From NCBI RefSeq assembly GCF_900444995.1, contig NZ_UAPQ01000001.1, positions 186,001 to 250,000 of the forward strand: 64,000 bases of DNA, read 5' to 3'. Source of the DNA: Actinomyces bovis. GTDB taxonomy: Bacteria > Actinomycetota > Actinomycetes > Actinomycetales > Actinomycetaceae. Each line of letters begins with the position of its first letter. Position 1 is the stretch's first letter. Below, piece after piece: positions 18,544-28,744 of this stretch. The notes below the pieces were generated by a model. The model was not told where the DNA came from. It ran no database searches and worked only from the letters and a program-made list of their open reading frames with translations. Made by a program: the position numbers and the translations under genes.

Positions 18544-19572
18544 TTAACGACGGCGGGAATTGACGGCGCGCCGCCGGGCAGAGCAGATGTCCAGCACCGC
18601 GCGTTCGACGGCGTACACCGGGTCCCGGCTGCCACCCTTTACGGCGACATCGGCCTTAGCTATCGCGACTATTGCGGAGGCCAGAGCATCGTCGTTCCAA
18701 CCGGAGAGCTCTTTGCGGGCCCGGTCGACCTGCCAGGGAGCCATGCCTAGGTTGCGACCGGGGGTCCCGGCGCGCCCGGAGAGGGTGGCCACGCGGGCAA
18801 GCTGGCGGATTTTCATGGCCAGGGCAGAGACCACTAGCACGGGGTCAGTGCCGGTGGCGACGGCGTGGCGCAGTGAGGTTATGGCCAGAGATACGTTTCC
18901 GGCGGCAGCGGCGTCAGCCACAGAGAAACCGGTGGCTTCAATGCGCCCGGCATAGTAGGTGCGTACCTGGGCCGCGGTGATCTGGCCTGCGGTATCGGCT
19001 ATGAGCTGGTCGGTGGCGGCGCAGAGTTCTCGCAGGTCGTTGCCCAGGGCGTCCACCAGGGCGCCTACAGCCGCTGGCTCAATGCTGCGTCCGGCACGGC
19101 GCACGTCAGCGGTGACCAGGGCAGCTTTGTCTTTGGGCGACTTGATGGGCTCGCAGGTAACCACCGGGTATGGGGAGGCAGTGAGAGCCTCCAGGAGTTT
19201 CTTGCCGCGCTGCCCGCCGTTATGGCGCAGGATGACATGCACTTCCGGGTCCGCGCGGGGCAGGTAGCTGAGCAGGTCCGCCAAGAGGGCATCGTTCATC
19301 TGCTCCAGAGCGGGGATGTGCACTAGGCGCGGCTCACCAAACAGCGACGGCGAGACCAGCGCGTCAAGCTGGTGGGGCTCGTAGGCGGCCGCATCCACGC
19401 GCGTGACCTCTGTGGCGGGGTCGGCCTGGCGGGCTTGAGCGAGCAGGCGGCTTACGGCGCGATCCGCAAGCAGGCCTTCTCCGCCCCGGATCAGAACGAT
19501 AGGGGCGAGCTGCACCTGGTCCCAGCTGGGTCCAGCCGGGGTGGAGCGGGCGGGGCGGGTGCGTGCAGCCAT
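18544..19572 (-). CDS. holA: DNA polymerase III subunit delta
   Basis: 342 aa from ATG 19572. It opens the sliding clamp as part of the clamp loader. The N-terminal part has QLAPIVLIRGGEGLLADRAV, corresponding to the start of the delta AAA+ fold, then SLFGEPRLVHIPALEQMNDAL, and the middle LGNDLRELCAATDQLIADT, all typical of actinobacterial HolA. An upstream in-frame extension to 19686 overlaps the comEC end and has no family resemblance. It follows comEC on the same strand after 56 bp, the usual comEA-comEC-holA order. Confidence 0.92.
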   Translation of the reverse strand: MAARTRPARSTPAGPSWDQVQLAPIVLIRGGEGLLADRAVSRLLAQARQADPATEVTRVDAAAYEPHQLDALVSPSLFGEPRLVHIPALEQMNDALLADLLSYLPRADPEVHVILRHNGGQRGKKLLEALTASPYPVVTCEPIKSPKDKAALVTADVRRAGRSIEPAAVGALVDALGNDLRELCAATDQLIADTAGQITAAQVRTYYAGRIEATGFSVADAAAAGNVSLAITSLRHAVATGTDPVLVVSALAMKIRQLARVATLSGRAGTPGRNLGMAPWQVDRARKELSGWNDDALASAIVAIAKADVAVKGGSRDPVYAVERAVLDICSARRRAVNSRRR

Positions 19573-19628
19573 GCCCCAAGCCTGCCACGAGGCACTGACA
19601 CCCTCCGCTCTCCACCACCTGCAGCGCA

Positions 19629-21329
19629 TCAACCCTCCCACAACCGGGCCTGGCGACGCCGTCGGCGAGCCCGACGCCAAGCCCACCAGCGGCGTGCGGC
19701 CAACACCCCCGCCGCCTCAAATCCCAACAGCAATAAAGCCCCGGGAAGTCCGGCAGGCCAAGGCAGGCTGGCACCAGGCAGAGCCGCCGTCCAACGAGCC
19801 ACCGCCACAATCCACGCGCAACCCGCCAGAGCAGGCAAGGCCAATAGCCCAGCCAAGGAGGGCAATACTGGCGCCAGCAGGGAAGCCACCAGCCCACTGA
19901 CGGTAGCCACAGCCACCGGTGGCGCCGCCAGCACATTGGCAAGCACAGCCCAGGGACTCCAGGTGGGTCGCAGCAGCACCAACAGTGGAGCACAGGCCAG
20001 CTGAGCTACCAGTGGGATAGCCAGGGCTAGCGCCAGCCACGGCGGCAGCAGTCGACTCAGCCAGGCTTCTAAAGGCCGCGCTCCCAACAGGATCGCCGCG
20101 GTCGCCACCACAGACAGGGCAAAGCCGTAATCTCGCGCCTGCCAAGGGTCCAGGAGTAGCAGCACCAGCACCCCTGTAAACAGGGCTGGCAGAGCCACAG
20201 AACGGCGTCCCAACGCCACGCCCAGCAGGAGCACCGTGCCCATAGTGGCGGCGCGCAATACTGAGCCTCCGGGTCGTACTAGCACCACCAGCACGGCTAG
20301 AACCAAAAGGCCCACCAGTGCCCGTATCCGCCGTGGCAGCACCCCCAGGGCGGGGAGCACTAGCCCCAGGACGATTGCCACATGCTGCCCAGATACGGCG
20401 GTTAAGTGGGTCAGGGAGACCGTGCGTAAGTCCTCACGTAAAGTAACAGGCAGGGCAGAGTCGTCACCAAGTGCCAGACCGAGCACTAGTTCTCGGCTGC
20501 CCTCCGGTGGCGCCGGACCTGGCGGGCGCAGGTCCTCTAGGACGCGACGTATTTGGGCGCGCAGGCCTTCTACCGCGCCTGTGAGTCCGCTTGGCGGTGC
20601 GAGGGCGCGCGCCTGGGCGCCGGTGATGAAGACGGCGGCACGCTCTCCCGGCTGGGTCGGTTTGAGGGTGGTGCGCAGGCGGATTTGTTCTCCCATGCGC
20701 AGCCGTGCCCAGGAGCCCCGAGCAATGACGCGGGCGGTCAAGCAACTGGGGCGGCCGTCCACGGATTGGAGCTGTAGCTCGGTGAACACGCTGCCGTGCC
20801 CGCCGATAACCGGCCGTGGCGCTTGGGTAAGCGTGGCGACCACGGTTACAGGCTGCCCGGCTGCGGCTGCCTGCGTGAGTGGATCAGCTTGACGCGCGGC
20901 TAGCTGTGCACTGGTGACGAGCAGCGTGGCGACCACCGCCACCGCGGTAAGCAGCAGACTGGCGGAGACGGAGCCCATGGAGGCAGTGGGTAGCTTCTCA
21001 GTGCCGGGGCGGGGGTCGTGGCGGTGACGCGGTGGCCGGAAGCGAGCTGTCAGTTGCAACAGGATTAGGGCAGTCAGACTGGCAGCTAGGCAAGCCAGCG
21101 CAAGTTTGATCCAGGCGCCAGGACCGGTGGCGGTCACCGCCACCCAGGCGGTGCCCCAGGCCGCGAGCGCGGGTGGAGCCAGGCGCAGGTCTAGTGCGGC
21201 GGGAGCGTCACTGCTTGAGGCCAGCGCTTGTTGTTTTTGGGGTTTGGGCGGCGCTGGGTTAGCAGTATCCGCGGTGCTGGTTGCGGCGTTGGTGGGCGCG
21301 GCGGTAGGCAGGTGGTCGCTGGCAGTCAC
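19629..21329 (-). CDS. comEC: ComEC/Rec2 DNA-uptake channel protein
   Basis: 566-aa membrane protein. The competence domain is seen in the centre: HLTAVSGQHVAIVLGLVLPA (the conserved HLxxVSGxH motif, about 300-320) within a series of about ten helices. An N-terminal DUF4131-like segment precedes it. The C-terminal metallo-beta-lactamase domain of longer ComEC proteins is absent; the protein ends in a basic RRRRRQARLWEG tail after the last helix. The start is GTG 21329, overlapping the comEA stop (GTGA). With ComEA it would carry single-stranded DNA across the membrane. Confidence 0.9.
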   Translation of the reverse strand: MTASDHLPTAAPTNAATSTADTANPAPPKPQKQQALASSSDAPAALDLRLAPPALAAWGTAWVAVTATGPGAWIKLALACLAASLTALILLQLTARFRPPRHRHDPRPGTEKLPTASMGSVSASLLLTAVAVVATLLVTSAQLAARQADPLTQAAAAGQPVTVVATLTQAPRPVIGGHGSVFTELQLQSVDGRPSCLTARVIARGSWARLRMGEQIRLRTTLKPTQPGERAAVFITGAQARALAPPSGLTGAVEGLRAQIRRVLEDLRPPGPAPPEGSRELVLGLALGDDSALPVTLREDLRTVSLTHLTAVSGQHVAIVLGLVLPALGVLPRRIRALVGLLVLAVLVVLVRPGGSVLRAATMGTVLLLGVALGRRSVALPALFTGVLVLLLLDPWQARDYGFALSVVATAAILLGARPLEAWLSRLLPPWLALALAIPLVAQLACAPLLVLLRPTWSPWAVLANVLAAPPVAVATVSGLVASLLAPVLPSLAGLLALPALAGCAWIVAVARWTAALPGASLPWPAGLPGALLLLGFEAAGVLAARRWWAWRRARRRRRQARLWEG

Positions 21330-22129
21330 ACGGTTGCCTCCTGGCGTAGTCCTTCCAATACGGCGGGGCCGATGCCGGGAACGTCGGTGAGGTCGTCGAC
21401 GGCGGCGAAGGGGCCGTGCTCTTTGCGGTAGGCGACGATGCGTTTAGCCAGGGTGGGGCCTATACCTGGCAGGGCCTCTAGGGCGGTGGCGTCAGCGGTG
21501 TTGACATTTACCCGCCTCCCAGAGCCCGCGCCGCCGTCGCCATTGCTGCTTGTGCCCCCGCTGGAGCCACCGTCACCTGTGCCATTACCCGCAGCGCCTG
21601 GTGGTGGTGACTCCCCCGGCTTGGGAACTCGCACCTGTTCGCCGTCGGTCAGCACTCGGGCGAGGTTTAGGGCTTGTGTGTCTGCCTCGGTGGTGGCGCC
21701 GCCAGCGGCCTCGACGGCGTCGGCTACGCGCGCACCAGTGGGCAGGCGGATGACGCCGGGGCTAGAGACGGCGCCGGTGACGTGTACGGTCACCTCTCCG
21801 GCCTTGGGCCCACTGGGAGCGGGTAGTGTCGGGTTGGCGGGTTCAGCAGCACTTTTCGTTGCGCTGGGGCCGCTAGCTCCGGTTTTCAGGGTGCTGGTGG
21901 CGCCTGGTGGGCTTAGTGTCAGTGGCGACGGCGTCGGTGAGCGCAACACAGCCGCTACCGCCAGCACGATTGCCAAAGTGATGAGGGCGCAGCCTGCAGC
22001 CATGGCAGCTCTGGGCGCCAGAGCAAGGCGGCGGGGGTGGTGAACTGTGGGCAGTGGTTCAGTGGTGTAGGCGCGGCGAACCAGTTCCTCGAGTCTGCGC
22101 TCGCGGCCTTTGACCCGTCTGCCTGTCAT
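21326..22129 (-). CDS. comEA: ComEA-like DNA-binding receptor
   Basis: 267 aa. One N-terminal membrane anchor (about 40-65), a Pro/Ser linker, an SLBB domain (VTVHVTGAVSSPGVIRLPTG to about 195), a Gly/Ser linker, then a helix-hairpin-helix pair at the C-terminus: VNVNTADATALEALPGIGPT and DVPGIGPAVLEGLR. This is the domain order of actinobacterial ComEA, which binds incoming double-stranded DNA outside the membrane. It is first in the comEA-comEC-holA run. Confidence 0.93.
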   Translation of the reverse strand: MTGRRVKGRERRLEELVRRAYTTEPLPTVHHPRRLALAPRAAMAAGCALITLAIVLAVAAVLRSPTPSPLTLSPPGATSTLKTGASGPSATKSAAEPANPTLPAPSGPKAGEVTVHVTGAVSSPGVIRLPTGARVADAVEAAGGATTEADTQALNLARVLTDGEQVRVPKPGESPPPGAAGNGTGDGGSSGGTSSNGDGGAGSGRRVNVNTADATALEALPGIGPTLAKRIVAYRKEHGPFAAVDDLTDVPGIGPAVLEGLRQEATV

Positions 22130-22199
22130 ATAGGCAAGCTAAGTGCCGCCGACTCTTTGAAAGCAGGCTACGGGCTCGTAAGTCAATGCCACCGGCATA

Positions 22200-22300
22200 A
22201 GGCACCCCTGTGGAGCGCTGGGACTCAGACAGGGCGCTCTCCCAGCGCTCCCCCGTCGGAGAGGCACCCCCTGGAGCGCAGGGACGCAGAGCCTCAGAGG
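22200..22300. repeat. Imperfect direct repeats upstream of comEA
   Basis: Two copies of a block beginning GGCACCCC(C)TG-TGGAGCGC and continuing GGGAC-CAGA lie at about 22200-22235 and 22261-22298. They occupy the 239-bp gap between the degV-like gene and comEA. GC-rich; no protein or RNA gene seen. Might influence comEA transcription, but that is only inferred from position. Confidence 0.4.
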
Positions 22301-22368
22301 CGCGCGGAAACAACGCCGCTCCCGCCCCCCTATCCAAAAATGCCGGGCCAAAGCCCCTCAGTCCTACC

Positions 22369-23178
22369 TCAGCACTTGCCTACTACCGGCGCCACTACGA
22401 TCCCTAGCGTGCCTGCACCCACGTGCACCGCAGTGGCGGCATCCACTGAGGCGCACCAGGACGTGGCGACCTCTGCGCCTCCCTCAGCTAGCGCCGCCTC
22501 AAACTCCGCTAACAGCGCGACGGCATCTGCCTCTGCGTCTGAGTGATGCACGGCCACCCGCACGGGCACGGCCGGGGGATGTGGCCTACCGTCTGGCACT
22601 CCTGCAGCGCGCAAGGCGCGGGCCAGCAGGTGGCGTCTGGCGCGGGCAGCGCCCCGCACCGACTCAACGGCACGGATGCCTTCGCCTGTGACCTGCAGGA
22701 TGGGGCGAACCCCCAGGGTGCAACCCATCCGTGCGGTTCCTCGGTCTAGGCGTCCGCCTTGGCTTAGGCGCCCCAGGTCGCCAGCTAGCAGCAACACCGT
22801 GGAGCGGGCGGCGCTCTCCCGGGCCAGCGCGCGTGCTTGCCGGGCACTGGTGGCAGCTGTGGCCGCCAAGGCAGCAAAGCCAAGTCCAGCCCCGGAGCTG
22901 CCGGAGTCCAGCACCAGCAGGCGGTTGGCGTCTTCACCTAGAGCTGCGGCAGCTAGGCGGGCATTGTCTACGGTGCCAGACAGGGCTGAGGCAAGGTGCA
23001 CCGCCAGCACTTCGTCGGCATGCTGCAGCGCTTCCTGGTAGGCCTCCTGCAGTGCGGCGACGGCGGGGCGTGAACTGGTGCCGTCATGCACCGGGACCTG
23101 CACAACCGTAATACCAGCTTCTTGTGCCAGTGCAGGTGGCAGACAGGCAGTGGAGTCAGTGACGACGGCGAGGGTCAT
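22369..23178 (-). CDS. DegV-family fatty-acid-binding protein
   Basis: 269 aa from ATG 23178. N-terminus TLAVVTDSTACLPPALAQ is the DegV signature (VTDSTADL-like). Ser in SALSGTVDNARLAAA and GRLSQGGRLDRGTA match the fatty-acid head-group pocket and the second family motif. DegV/FakB proteins bind a fatty acid, and in Firmicutes present it to the kinase FakA; no FakA is seen here. The C-terminal third is degenerate but ends in the common GAGTLGIVVAP. The ORF continues upstream to 23262 without resemblance. Confidence 0.9.
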   Translation of the reverse strand: MTLAVVTDSTACLPPALAQEAGITVVQVPVHDGTSSRPAVAALQEAYQEALQHADEVLAVHLASALSGTVDNARLAAAALGEDANRLLVLDSGSSGAGLGFAALAATAATSARQARALARESAARSTVLLLAGDLGRLSQGGRLDRGTARMGCTLGVRPILQVTGEGIRAVESVRGAARARRHLLARALRAAGVPDGRPHPPAVPVRVAVHHSDAEADAVALLAEFEAALAEGGAEVATSWCASVDAATAVHVGAGTLGIVVAPVVGKC

Positions 23179-23304
23179 AGCTTCCAGCGTAGTGGGCGTC
23201 CATGACGCGAAGTGCCGCGCAATCTGAAGGCGAAGAGACGGAACTAAGCCCGACGCTTCCACCGCTTAGATCACAATCTGAGCTTGCTCCTTTACGATGT
23301 GGCC

Positions 23305-25395
23305 ATGACTGACGCCAATAACGCCACCGAAATCGCCCGCCTCAAAGCCGAGGCTGCTCAGGCTGCAGCAGAAGCGGCTGCCGCCAAGGCTGCTGCCGCG
23401 CAGGCCGCGCTCGATGCGGCTTTGGCTGCATGTGGTGGCGCCCCCGCTGAAGATCAGGTTGCAGCCCCAGCTGCGGAAGCCGCTGTCAAGGAAGTAGCCG
23501 CGCAGCCCACGGACCCCAAGGAGCAGGCAGCTGCGGTGCCTGTAGCGGAGGCGGAGGCGGCCACTGAGCCGGCCCCAACTGCGGCCGCCTCTACTCAGGC
23601 CCCACCGGCTGAACCAGCCCAGGCTGAAGCTCCCGCTGCAAAGGCTGAGGCCCCTGCCGCTCCAGCCCCGACGTCTGCCAGTGGCTACGCGGAGACGGTC
23701 CGCGCTGGCTACGACTTTGGTGACGCCATGCTGCCGGTGGGCACCTACCTGGAGATGACGCAGGCGCCCGCTCCAGGCCAGGACCCGGCGCCTGTGGCCG
23801 GTCTACAGGTGGGTATTCCGCTGGGTCTGCTAAACCGGCACGCGCTGGTGGCTGGCGCTACAGGAACCGGTAAGACCCGTACCCTGCAGTTGTTGGCTGA
23901 GGGGCTGTCCAGCGTTGGCGTGCCCGTGTTCCTCTCAGATATCAAGGGTGACCTCACCGGTTTGGCCGAGCCCGGTCAGTCTTCCGAGAAGCTAACTGCC
24001 CGCACCGCCACCACCGGTCAGGACTGGAAGGGCCAGGGCTTCCCGGTGGAGTTGTTCACCCTTGGTGGCTCAGACAGTCCCACTGGCCAGGGGGCACAGG
24101 GCACGCCCATTCGCACCACTGTGACTGAGTTCGGCCCGATTCTGCTGGGCCGCGTCCTGAATCTGAACGACACGCAGTCCTCGGCGCTGCAGCTGGTGTT
24201 CCACTGGGCTGATCAGCAAGGTCTGGCGCTGATTGACCTTAAGGACCTGCGTTCCGTCGTCGACTACTTGACTAACACGGAACAGGGCAAGGAGGAGTTG
24301 CGCGTAATCGGTGGCGTCTCCGCAGCCACCGCTGGCGTTATTCTGCGTGAGGTGGCCGCCCTGGAGGCTGCTGGCGGCACCGCTTTCTTTGGTGAGCCTG
24401 CCTTGAACGTCAAGGATTTGCTGCGTGTCGCCTCGGATGGCCGCGGCTTTATCAGCTCCTTGGAGCTCCAAGACATTCAGTCCCAGGGCGTCATCTTCTC
24501 TACTTTCCTCATGTGGCTGCTGGGTGAGCTCTTTGAGGTTTTGCCGGAGGTCGGTGACCCCGATAAGCCCACCATGGTGTTCTTCTTTGACGAGGCCCAC
24601 CTATTGTTCAACGGCGCCACTGCGGCCTTCCTGGAGGCGGTTACTCGTACGGTGCGCTTGATCCGTTCTAAGGGCGTGGGCATTGTCTTCATCACCCAGT
24701 CCCCCACGGATGTTCCCGACGCCGTCCTGGCGCAGCTGGGCTCGCGCATCCAGCACGCATTGCGCGCACACACTCCAGCCGACGCCGCCAACTTGAAGAA
24801 GGCAGTGTCGACCTTCCCGACCTCTCCCCTAGACCTGACCAAGGTGCTCACCAGCCTGGGCACTGGCCAGGCTGTGGTCTCCGTATTGGACAAGAAGGGC
24901 CGCCCGGCGCCGGTGACCGCCGTCGTCGTCAATGCTCCGGCTGCGGTGATGGGTCCCGCCCAGCCCGCCACGATTTCCCAACTGCTGCACTCTTCGCCTT
25001 TGCGAGACAAGTACTCCACCGCGGTGGACAACGAGTCTGCTTTTGAACTCCTAGCCAAGCGCCTGGTTGACGAGCAGGCGGCACAGCAGGCCGCTAAGGA
25101 AGCTGAAGCCCAGGCTGCTGCCGAGGCTAAGGCCGCTGCCGAAGCTGAGAAGGCTGCCAAGAAGGAGGCTGAGCGCCAGGCTGCTGCCCTGGAGAAGGAA
25201 GCTGAGCGGCAGCGTCGTGAGCAGGAGAAGGAGGCGGCGCGACTGCAGCGTGAGGCCGAGCGCCAGGCTGAGCGTGATCGGCGGGAAGCTGAGCGGGCTG
25301 CTGAGCGCCGTCACCGCGAGATTGAGAAGACGATCGGCTCTGTTGGTCGTCAGATCACTCGCTCAATCTTGGGGAATATCCTGCGCGGCCGGTGA
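23305..25395 (+). CDS. HerA-like ATPase, DUF853 (YjgR) family
   Basis: 696 aa from ATG 23305. The first 130 residues are an Ala/Glu-rich coiled or disordered region. The P-loop ATPase has Walker A VAGATGTGKTRTLQLL (about 185-200) and Walker B TMVFFFDEAHLLF (about 422-434), with the family motif SDIKGDLTGLAEPG between. The C-terminal 120 residues are a long charged coiled coil (EKEAERQRREQEKEAARLQR). HerA/FtsK-like pumps act on DNA or protein; the substrate of DUF853 proteins is not known. It is convergent with leuS. Confidence 0.9.
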   Translation: MTDANNATEIARLKAEAAQAAAEAAAAKAAAAQAALDAALAACGGAPAEDQVAAPAAEAAVKEVAAQPTDPKEQAAAVPVAEAEAATEPAPTAAASTQAPPAEPAQAEAPAAKAEAPAAPAPTSASGYAETVRAGYDFGDAMLPVGTYLEMTQAPAPGQDPAPVAGLQVGIPLGLLNRHALVAGATGTGKTRTLQLLAEGLSSVGVPVFLSDIKGDLTGLAEPGQSSEKLTARTATTGQDWKGQGFPVELFTLGGSDSPTGQGAQGTPIRTTVTEFGPILLGRVLNLNDTQSSALQLVFHWADQQGLALIDLKDLRSVVDYLTNTEQGKEELRVIGGVSAATAGVILREVAALEAAGGTAFFGEPALNVKDLLRVASDGRGFISSLELQDIQSQGVIFSTFLMWLLGELFEVLPEVGDPDKPTMVFFFDEAHLLFNGATAAFLEAVTRTVRLIRSKGVGIVFITQSPTDVPDAVLAQLGSRIQHALRAHTPADAANLKKAVSTFPTSPLDLTKVLTSLGTGQAVVSVLDKKGRPAPVTAVVVNAPAAVMGPAQPATISQLLHSSPLRDKYSTAVDNESAFELLAKRLVDEQAAQQAAKEAEAQAAAEAKAAAEAEKAAKKEAERQAAALEKEAERQRREQEKEAARLQREAERQAERDRREAERAAERRHREIEKTIGSVGRQITRSILGNILRGR

Positions 25396-25467
25396 CAGTC
25401 GCCTAATCCGGTCAGCCAGCGTCCCTGGTTCACCGGCTGCAGGCACTAAAGGCGCCTGATTGGACAC

Positions 25468-25498
25468 TTGGAGGCCCGCCGGTTTGGCGGGCCTCCAA
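25468..25498. terminator. Hairpin between convergent HerA-like gene and leuS
   Basis: Perfect 13-bp stem TTGGAGGCCCGCC (25468-25480) and GGCGGGCCTCCAA (25486-25498) with a 5-nt loop. There is no long T run on either side, but position between converging genes suits a shared terminator. Confidence 0.65.
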
Positions 25499-25523
25499 CA
25501 GTTCCAGTGGCAAGTCCGCCCCA

Positions 25524-25557
25524 GGTCACTCTGGGACGCCTGGGTCACTCTGGGACG
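25524..25557. repeat. Short tandem duplication across the leuS stop
   Basis: GGTCACTCTGGGACG occurs at 25524-25538 and 25543-25557, 19 bp apart. The second copy contains the leuS stop codon and last residues. It looks like a small local duplication that left the gene end intact. Confidence 0.6.
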
Positions 25558-28502
25558 ATCGACACCAAATTAGGGGCGCGCACAATCACTTTGCGCACAC
25601 CACGCCCGTCCAGGGCCCGCAGGACCCCGGGGGCGGTCAGCGCCAGCTGCTCCAGCGCGGCCGGATCAATGGCCGGGTCCACCTCCAGACGGTCGCGGAC
25701 TTTGCCCTTGACCTGCACTACGCAGGTGACTTTCTCGGCCGCCAGCAAAGACTCGTCCGTCACCACGGGGAAGGGCTCGCGAGCCAGGGAGCCCGGGTGT
25801 CCCAGCTTGGACCAGATCTCCTCGGTGATATGCGGTGCCACCGGCGAGGCCATAAGCACCAACGCCTCCACGGCCTCACGCGGCACCCGGTCCAGGCCGG
25901 TGAGGTGGTTGTTGAGCACAATGAGCTTGGCGATGGCGGTGTTTAGCCGCAGGCCCTCATAGTCCTCGCGCACGCCCACAATGGTGCGGGCGATCAGGCG
26001 GCGAGTTTCGTCGTCGGCAGGATCGTCAACCACGGTGAGTTCACCGGTGGCTTCGTCCACCACATTGCGCCAGAGGCGCTGCAGGAAGCGCTGGGAGCCG
26101 GCCACGGCGCGCGTGTCCCAGGGGCGGTCTTGGTCCAGCGGCCCCATGCTCATCTCGTAGACGCGGAAGGTGTCTGCGCCGTAGGCCTCGTACATATCGT
26201 CTGGGGTGACGATGTTTTTCAGGCTCTTGCCCATTTTGCCGTACTCGCGCTTGACGTTTTGGCCTTGCCAGGTGAATGTGGGCTCGCCGTCGGGGCCGGT
26301 TTCTTCCACTACCTCGTCTGCGGGCACGTACTGGCCGCGGCTGTCTTTGAAAGCGTAGGCCTGCACGTAGCCCTGGTTGAAGAGGCGGTGGTAGGGCTCG
26401 GAGGAGGAGACAAAACCGCGGTCAAAGAGCACTTTGTGCCAGAAGCGGGAGTACAGCAGGTGCAGCACCGCATGCTCCACGCCGCCGACGTACAGGTCCG
26501 TGCCACCGGAGACGTTGCCAGCCTCGGGGCGTGGGCCCATCCAGTAGGACTCGTTGGCGGGGTCAATGAGTTGTTTGTCGTCTGTGGGGTCCACGTAGCG
26601 CATCTCGTACCAGCAAGAGCCCGCCCATTGGGGCATGGTGTTGGTTTCGCGGCGATACTGCTTGGGACCGTCGCCCAGGTCCAGTTCCACATTGACCCAT
26701 TCCTCGGCCTTGCCCAGTGGCGGCTCGGGTGAGGAGTCGGCGTCGTCTGGGTCGTAGGAGCGTGGCGAGTAGTCGGTGACCTCTGGCAGCTCGACGGGCA
26801 GCATGGACTCAGGCAGGGCGTGGACGCGCCCCTCCTCGTCCCAGACCACGGGGAAGGGCTCGCCCCAGTAGCGTTGGCGGCTGAAGAGCCAGTCGCGCAG
26901 GCGGTAGGTGACGGCGCCACGGCCGGTGCCTTTGGACTCAAGCCAGGCGGTCATAGCGGCCTTGGCCTCGTCCTTGCTTAGGCCGTCAAGGCTGATTTCA
27001 TCGTTGGCAGAGTCCACGGCTACGCCGTCGCCGGTGAAAGCTCCGGCGGTCAGGTCAATGCTGCGGGGATCGCTGGCGGGGCCGATGGTTTGAATAATGT
27101 CCAGGTCGTATTTGGTGGCGAAGGCCCAGTCGCGGTCGTCGTGGGCGGGCACTGCCATGATGGCGCCGGTGCCATAGCCCATGAGGACGTAGTCAGCCAC
27201 GAAGATTGGCACGCGTTTGCCGTTGACGGGGTTGATGCCGAACAGGCCGGTGAAGACGCCGGTTTTGGTGCGGCCTTCGTCGGTGCGCTCAGCTTCGGTG
27301 GCGGCGGCGGCATAGGCTCGGTAGGCGGCGACGGCGTCGGCGGGCGTGGCGTGGCCGTCCTTCCAGGCTTCGCGCGTGCCTTCAGGCCAGGTGGCGGGAA
27401 CCGTGAGGGCGGCGGGATCCGTGGTCTCAAGGGAGCCGAGGAGGGGGTGTTCGGGGGCCACAACCATGAAGGTGGCGCCGAAAAGTGTGTCTGGCCGGGT
27501 GGTGTAGACGGTCAGGTCAGTGACGCTGCTGCCAGCTGCTTCTGCGCCGTCGACGGGGAAGGTGACTTCGGCGCCCTCGGAGCGGCCAATCCAGTTGCGC
27601 TGCATGGAACGGACCTTCTCGGGCCAGTCCACGGTGTCTAGGTCTTCGGCTAGTCGGTCACCGTAGGCGGTGATACGCATCATCCATTGACGCAGGTTGC
27701 GTTTGAACACGGGGTAGTTGCCGCGCTCGGAGCGGCCTTCGCTGGTGACTTCCTCGTTGGCGAGCACGGTTCCTAGGCCGGGGCACCAGTTGACGGGGGC
27801 GTTGGAGACGTAGGCCAGGCGGAAGGAGTCGACGACGTCGGCACGCTCGCCAGCGCTTAGCTCAGCCCAGCTGCGGCCAGCGGGGACAGCCATCTCACCG
27901 GAAGCAAGTTTGGCTTCTAGTTCGCTAATGGGGCGGGCGGCGCCGAGGCCGCGGCCATCGCGGCGCTTGGCGGTGGGGTCGAACCAGGAGTTGAAGACCT
28001 GCAGGAAGATCCATTGGGTCCAGCGCACGTAGTCCACGTCGATGGTTTGGATGGAGCGGCGCGGGTCGTGGGAGAGGCCGAGGCGGCGCAGTTGGCGGCG
28101 CATATTGGCGATATTGGCCTCGGTGGAGACGCGCGGGTGCTGGCCGGTTTGGACGGCGTACTGCTCGGCGGGCAGGCCGAAGGCGTCGTAGCCCATGGTG
28201 TACAGGACGTTCTTGCCGGTCATGCGAGTGAAGCGGGCGACGACGTCGGTGGCGATGTACCCCAGGGGGTGACCTACGTGCAGGCCTTTGCCGGAGGGGT
28301 AGGGGAACATGTCCAGGAGGAAGAACTTTTCCTTGGTGGCCTCGGGGCCTGCGAGCGCGCCGACGGGGTTGTCGGAGTTGAAGGTGCCTTCGGCTTCCCA
28401 GCGGTCTTGCCAGGCGGTCTCGATGGAGTCCGCGAGGGCCGCTGTGTAGCGGTAGGGGGTGGGGTTCTCGGCGCTGGGGGTGGCCTTTGCGTCCTGCGTC
28501 AT
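25545..28502 (-). CDS. leuS: Leucyl-tRNA synthetase
   Basis: 985-aa class I aminoacyl-tRNA synthetase that charges tRNA-Leu. The HIGH motif is [17 protein letters not shown] (about 66-82). The editing (CP1) domain contains [20 protein letters not shown]. The second active-site motif reads KMGKSLKN, where Gly replaces the Ser of KMSKS; this form is usual in actinobacterial LeuRS. Anticodon-binding and C-terminal domains are complete. It lies on the core-gene strand, convergent with the HerA-like gene. Confidence 0.97.
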   Translation of the reverse strand: MTQDAKATPSAENPTPYRYTAALADSIETAWQDRWEAEGTFNSDNPVGALAGPEATKEKFFLLDMFPYPSGKGLHVGHPLGYIATDVVARFTRMTGKNVLYTMGYDAFGLPAEQYAVQTGQHPRVSTEANIANMRRQLRRLGLSHDPRRSIQTIDVDYVRWTQWIFLQVFNSWFDPTAKRRDGRGLGAARPISELEAKLASGEMAVPAGRSWAELSAGERADVVDSFRLAYVSNAPVNWCPGLGTVLANEEVTSEGRSERGNYPVFKRNLRQWMMRITAYGDRLAEDLDTVDWPEKVRSMQRNWIGRSEGAEVTFPVDGAEAAGSSVTDLTVYTTRPDTLFGATFMVVAPEHPLLGSLETTDPAALTVPATWPEGTREAWKDGHATPADAVAAYRAYAAAATEAERTDEGRTKTGVFTGLFGINPVNGKRVPIFVADYVLMGYGTGAIMAVPAHDDRDWAFATKYDLDIIQTIGPASDPRSIDLTAGAFTGDGVAVDSANDEISLDGLSKDEAKAAMTAWLESKGTGRGAVTYRLRDWLFSRQRYWGEPFPVVWDEEGRVHALPESMLPVELPEVTDYSPRSYDPDDADSSPEPPLGKAEEWVNVELDLGDGPKQYRRETNTMPQWAGSCWYEMRYVDPTDDKQLIDPANESYWMGPRPEAGNVSGGTDLYVGGVEHAVLHLLYSRFWHKVLFDRGFVSSSEPYHRLFNQGYVQAYAFKDSRGQYVPADEVVEETGPDGEPTFTWQGQNVKREYGKMGKSLKNIVTPDDMYEAYGADTFRVYEMSMGPLDQDRPWDTRAVAGSQRFLQRLWRNVVDEATGELTVVDDPADDETRRLIARTIVGVREDYEGLRLNTAIAKLIVLNNHLTGLDRVPREAVEALVLMASPVAPHITEEIWSKLGHPGSLAREPFPVVTDESLLAAEKVTCVVQVKGKVRDRLEVDPAIDPAALEQLALTAPGVLRALDGRGVRKVIVRAPNLVSIVPE

Positions 28503-28744
28503 CCGAGGTGCTCTCTTCCGTGCTCGTGGCTTGAGATGCCGGGGCGTCGGAGCGCGACCGCCTGGGGTTTGGCGGGCGCGCTGCGTGGCGCCAGTTCCTG
28601 GCCCAGCCTAGTGCGGGTGACTGTCTGGACTGGGGTGCGTCCGCCTTGCGGGCGCGAGGCACGGATCACGCCCGAGTGGATCCGGTGGGGTGTGTTGTGG
28701 ATGGGCGTGTGGATGGGGGCGTGTGTGAGCGCTCCTACCCCTCG

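Noticed and set aside
26130-26732. 200-codon plus-strand frame in leuS
   Set aside because: Antisense to a fully conserved leucyl-tRNA synthetase.
28503-28744. T-box riboswitch for leuS
   Set aside because: No T-box sequence (TGGNACCGCG type) or specifier-loop stem was found on the minus strand upstream of leuS.
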